Shown piece by piece: positions 6,105 through 8,271 of a DNA stretch of 8,271 nucleotides. Within the stretch, counting starts at the first letter, position 1. Every line of letters begins with the position of its first letter. The notes beneath the pieces are model-generated. The model worked only from the letters and a program-made list of their open reading frames with translations. It was not told the origin of the DNA and did no database searches. This DNA is from Thermoproteota archaeon (lineage in GTDB: Archaea; Thermoproteota; Methanomethylicia; Methanomethylicales; Methanomethylicaceae). Position numbers and translations under genes: made by a program. Location of the stretch: NCBI GenBank assembly GCA_030055545.1, contig JASFYK010000039.1, positions 1 to 8,271 of the forward strand, read 5' to 3'.

Positions 6105-7406
6105 ATGAAGTCCTGGAAACTGCCCGCCTCGATTATTGCGCTAGCAGCCATAACCCTGATTGCAGTTTACATTTACACCTCCTTGCCCCCTCCATCGGGA
6201 GGAGACACGAATGACAATTCCTCGAACGGGGTTCTCGGCTTGAACTTGTCGGTTATCTCCTTCTCCCCCGGGAACTCCTCGATGTTGAACTCCAATCAGG
6301 TAATGATCTACTTCCTCCTGAACGACACGTCGATAAACCCCTCGGACGTGAGCATCCTGCTCAACGGGACCCCTGTCGCTTTCCAGTCTTCGGTCGAGGA
6401 TGGGTCGAAGAGATTCTTCTACAGTGCGGTACTTCCTGAAGGGCAGCAGCGCAGCACCCTCCAAGTGAGATCCGGGAACGCCACCATCTTGCAGGAGTCG
6501 ATCACCTTCTGGGTTGACGTGACTCCCCCGAGGATCTACGGCGTCTCCCCTGAGAACCAGAGCGTCGCCGGGCCCATGGTCAGGGTATCGGCATCCATAT
6601 TCGACAATATTAAACTTCAAGCCTCCTCGATATCCCTGAAGATCGACTCGACGAGGATCAGAAACTTCGTCTATTCCTCTGGCAAAATCTATTACGATGC
6701 ACGCCTCTCTGACGGAAACCACACTGTGATGCTCTCGGTCAGGGACGCAGCCGGCAACACCGCCGAGAGGACATGGGGGTTTGTGGTCGGCCAGGCGGCT
6801 GAGGTGCCCGGCGTAATCGTGACAGCTAAGACAGGATACATAAACGAGAACGGCCTCCCAGTTATAGTCGGCGAGGTGAAGAACAACGGGAACACAACAG
6901 TCAGGGCCGTCCTCATAAACGGGAGCTTCCTCTGCTCCGAGGGAAACGTCATAAACAACGATAAACCCCAGCCCGCAACCATACTCCAGTACGCGGAAAT
7001 CCAGATCCTCCTCCCAGGCGAGGTGTCACCTTTCAAAATAGTGATGCCCAAGACCTTCCCCGATTTCGTGTACATCCTAAAGAACGTGAGGAAGTTCAAT
7101 GCCTCGGTGGTGAACTACACCGCGACCTCCTCAGTGCCCCACAGGGCCTTCGAGACCACGGGCACGGGCGCGGTCAACAAAGACGGATACTACTGCTTGA
7201 ACGCCGAAGTCATAAACACCGGCAACACTGAGGCGCACAACGTCAAGGTGGTCGCGACCTTCTACAGCGCCGATCTGGTCTTCGATGTCCAGGTCGCGTA
7301 TATCCCCGCTCTGGCACCCGGTGAGTCAGCTTCCACCGTGTTCACCATTCCTGACAAGCAGGTGTCGAGCAAGATCACCTCCTTTGACATGAAGGTGATC
7401 GCTTGA
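6105..7406 (+). CDS. Membrane-anchored extracellular protein with Ig-like and FxLYD-like domains
   Basis: The product has 433 residues: a short basic N-terminus, one transmembrane helix or uncleaved signal anchor (about 7-24), a low-complexity linker (28-42, Pro/Ser/Gly/Asp/Asn) and four beta-sandwich-like units. Residues 45-138 and 140-229 look like tandem bacterial/archaeal Ig-like repeats; the second shows VTPPRIYGVSP at its start, then DGNHTVMLSVRDAAGNTA (204-221) near its end. Residues 236-345 and 347-433 each carry the G-x-V-x-N-x-G-N-T pattern (GEVKNNGNTT, 257-265; AEVINTGNTEAHNV, 387-400) with V-x-x-x-F-x-x typical of FxLYD-type domains. Twelve N-X-S/T sequons (no Pro) lie outside the membrane, so it is probably heavily glycosylated. 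No enzymatic motif is seen; a surface binding or scaffold role is likely. The stop overlaps the permease start (TTGA, 7403-7406), indicating coupled translation and possibly a physical partnership. Confidence 0.88.
   Translation: MKSWKLPASIIALAAITLIAVYIYTSLPPPSGGDTNDNSSNGVLGLNLSVISFSPGNSSMLNSNQVMIYFLLNDTSINPSDVSILLNGTPVAFQSSVEDGSKRFFYSAVLPEGQQRSTLQVRSGNATILQESITFWVDVTPPRIYGVSPENQSVAGPMVRVSASIFDNIKLQASSISLKIDSTRIRNFVYSSGKIYYDARLSDGNHTVMLSVRDAAGNTAERTWGFVVGQAAEVPGVIVTAKTGYINENGLPVIVGEVKNNGNTTVRAVLINGSFLCSEGNVINNDKPQPATILQYAEIQILLPGEVSPFKIVMPKTFPDFVYILKNVRKFNASVVNYTATSSVPHRAFETTGTGAVNKDGYYCLNAEVINTGNTEAHNVKVVATFYSADLVFDVQVAYIPALAPGESASTVFTIPDKQVSSKITSFDMKVIA
7392..7405 (+). promoter_or_regulatory. 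Strong Shine-Dalgarno that fixes a TTG start for the permease
   Basis: AAGGTGATC (7392-7400, within GAAGGTGATC) lies inside the last codons of the Ig-like protein gene and matches the complement of the archaeal 16S 3' end. Its GGTG core is 5 bases before the TTG at 7403-7405. This makes TTG the start of the permease, in a 4-base overlap (TTGA) with the upstream stop, rather than the ATG at 7427 (codon 9), which has no such site. Confidence 0.8.
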
Positions 7407-8271
7407 GGAAGCTTCTGTCGTTCGCAATGCCGATCTCACTGATCGCGCTCCTCCTCTTGGCGGTGAGGTACATCCTCCTAGAGGAGAGCGGCCCTGTCAT
7501 GCTCGAGCCTGCCGACTCCGGTGCGTGGAGCTTCCACACGTACGTCGGCTTTTCGCTTACAGTCTTCTTCGCCGCGGTGATAGCATTCCCCTACATCAAA
7601 AAGTTCTTGTCAAAGCGCAATATGACGCTGCCAAGCCTTCGCATCCGCGAACCGCTACTGAGGCAGATAAAATGGTGGACGATGATCGCGCTTCTCCTCT
7701 CCGGTGCGTACATCTTCACTTTCTGCAATTACATATGCACGAACTTCGTCTCGGGGACTTTCGATCCCGACCTCTCCTTCTTCCACATACTGTACCGGTA
7801 CACATTGAGCTTCTTCCCGTACCTCATCGCCGCCTGCTTCATTGGGGGAATCATCATGACAAGGATGAATTCCGGCAGGTACAAGATGCCCGACAGCATG
7901 GTCGGGGGGATGTTCTTCGCGTCCCTCCTGCCCGTCTGCTCCTGCGGCGCTATCCCGATAGCAAAGGCGATGATCGAGACGAAGCGCATCCGGATCCGCA
8001 CGGTCATAGCCTTCCTCATGGTCGCACCCGTGCTGAGCCCCGTCGTGATACCCCTCAGCTTCCAGCTCGGTGTGGAGTATGCCCTCCTCAGAATAACCTC
8101 GATCGGGATCCTCGGTGCTGTTGCGGGATACTCGGTCGAGTGGTTCGCAGGCGTCAAGGGCGAGGGCGGCAAGGTTTACTCCTGCTCAGGTTGCTCGAAC
8201 TCTGGGAGGGTTAAGCAGACGCAGGAAAAGAGCTTCGTTATTGCCAGCTGGGATCTCCTGCTCTCCCTCCT
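7403..8271 (+). CDS. ArsP/YraQ-type (UPF0718, DUF318) permease, partial at the right edge
   Basis: 289 residues are visible before the window ends. Membrane segments are likely at about 5-25, 46-65, 91-110, 136-153, 166-190, 200-222 and 229-249. The family region begins near residue 135: LSFFPYLIAACFIGGII, then LPVCSCGAIPIAKAM with the family's Cys pair C179/C181, and MVAPVLSPVVIPL (206-218). A soluble loop with CSGC (261-264) follows, and the second half of the internally duplicated permease seems to start at SFVIASWDLLLSL where the window cuts it. Known relatives include ArsP, an exporter of trivalent organoarsenicals; other members have no known substrate, so the cargo here is open, with thiol-reactive metal(loid)s or thiol compounds possible. 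The first 125 residues, with three extra helices, look like an N-terminal extension. Translation is coupled to the upstream Ig-like protein. The assignment to family is firm, the function is not. Confidence 0.9.
   Translation, partial: MRKLLSFAMPISLIALLLLAVRYILLEESGPVMLEPADSGAWSFHTYVGFSLTVFFAAVIAFPYIKKFLSKRNMTLPSLRIREPLLRQIKWWTMIALLLSGAYIFTFCNYICTNFVSGTFDPDLSFFHILYRYTLSFFPYLIAACFIGGIIMTRMNSGRYKMPDSMVGGMFFASLLPVCSCGAIPIAKAMIETKRIRIRTVIAFLMVAPVLSPVVIPLSFQLGVEYALLRITSIGILGAVAGYSVEWFAGVKGEGGKVYSCSGCSNSGRVKQTQEKSFVIASWDLLLSL

Noticed and set aside
6141..6722. 193-codon minus-strand frame
   Set aside because: It is antisense to the Ig-like protein gene and is rich in Gly, Arg and Asp without any domain, so a shadow.
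7525..8214. 229-codon plus-strand frame
   Set aside because: It is an out-of-frame shadow of the permease, which is open from 7403 to the window edge and carries the CSCG and LSP family motifs.

Overview
The window looks like a chromosomal piece of an archaeon. Evidence: the glycine decarboxylase P-protein is split into two subunits, TATA-like boxes sit about 26 bases upstream of starts or of a tRNA 5' end, some genes are nearly or fully leaderless, TTG starts are common, Shine-Dalgarno sites match GGAGGTGATC, there is a tRNA-Gln gene with an encoded CCA, and a dolichol-kinase-type membrane protein is present. A member of the Thermoproteota/TACK group or of the Asgard group is my best guess; the sequence alone does not settle the phylum.

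Layout. Bases 1-2481 (minus strand) carry gcvPA and gcvPB, overlapping by 8 bases; gcvPB runs off the left edge. A 59-base divergent promoter (2482-2540) with one AT-rich palindromic box separates gcvPA from a plus-strand gene (2541-3818) for a secreted, C-terminally anchored beta-rich protein whose layout and several sequence patterns recall ribophorin I/Ost1, a subunit of the eukaryotic oligosaccharyltransferase. It converges on a minus-strand NDP-sugar 4-epimerase (4045-4995), which lies 30 bases downstream of a minus-strand tRNA-Gln(UUG) (5026-5101). On the plus strand follow a dolichol-kinase/CTP-dependent lipid kinase family protein (5343-6038), an N-terminally anchored protein with two Ig-like and two FxLYD-like domains (6105-7406), and a translationally coupled ArsP/YraQ-type (UPF0718) permease (7403 to beyond the right edge). 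The only gaps above 200 bases are 3819-4044 and 5102-5342; they hold terminator-like tracts and promoters but no gene I can defend.

How the genes fit together. The glycine cleavage pair is ordinary one-carbon metabolism. The middle of the window leans toward surface glycosylation: an Ost1-like protein, a sugar-nucleotide epimerase, a polyprenol/dolichol kinase candidate, and two extracellular proteins rich in N-glycosylation sequons (8 and 12). This grouping is an inference from neighbourhood and family resemblance. The last two genes form a clear coupled pair (4-base TTGA overlap, strong internal Shine-Dalgarno), suggesting that the anchored Ig-like protein works with the cysteine-motif permease. 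The two edge-truncated genes (gcvPB and the permease) have no stop codon inside the window, so a search limited to closed reading frames would miss them.
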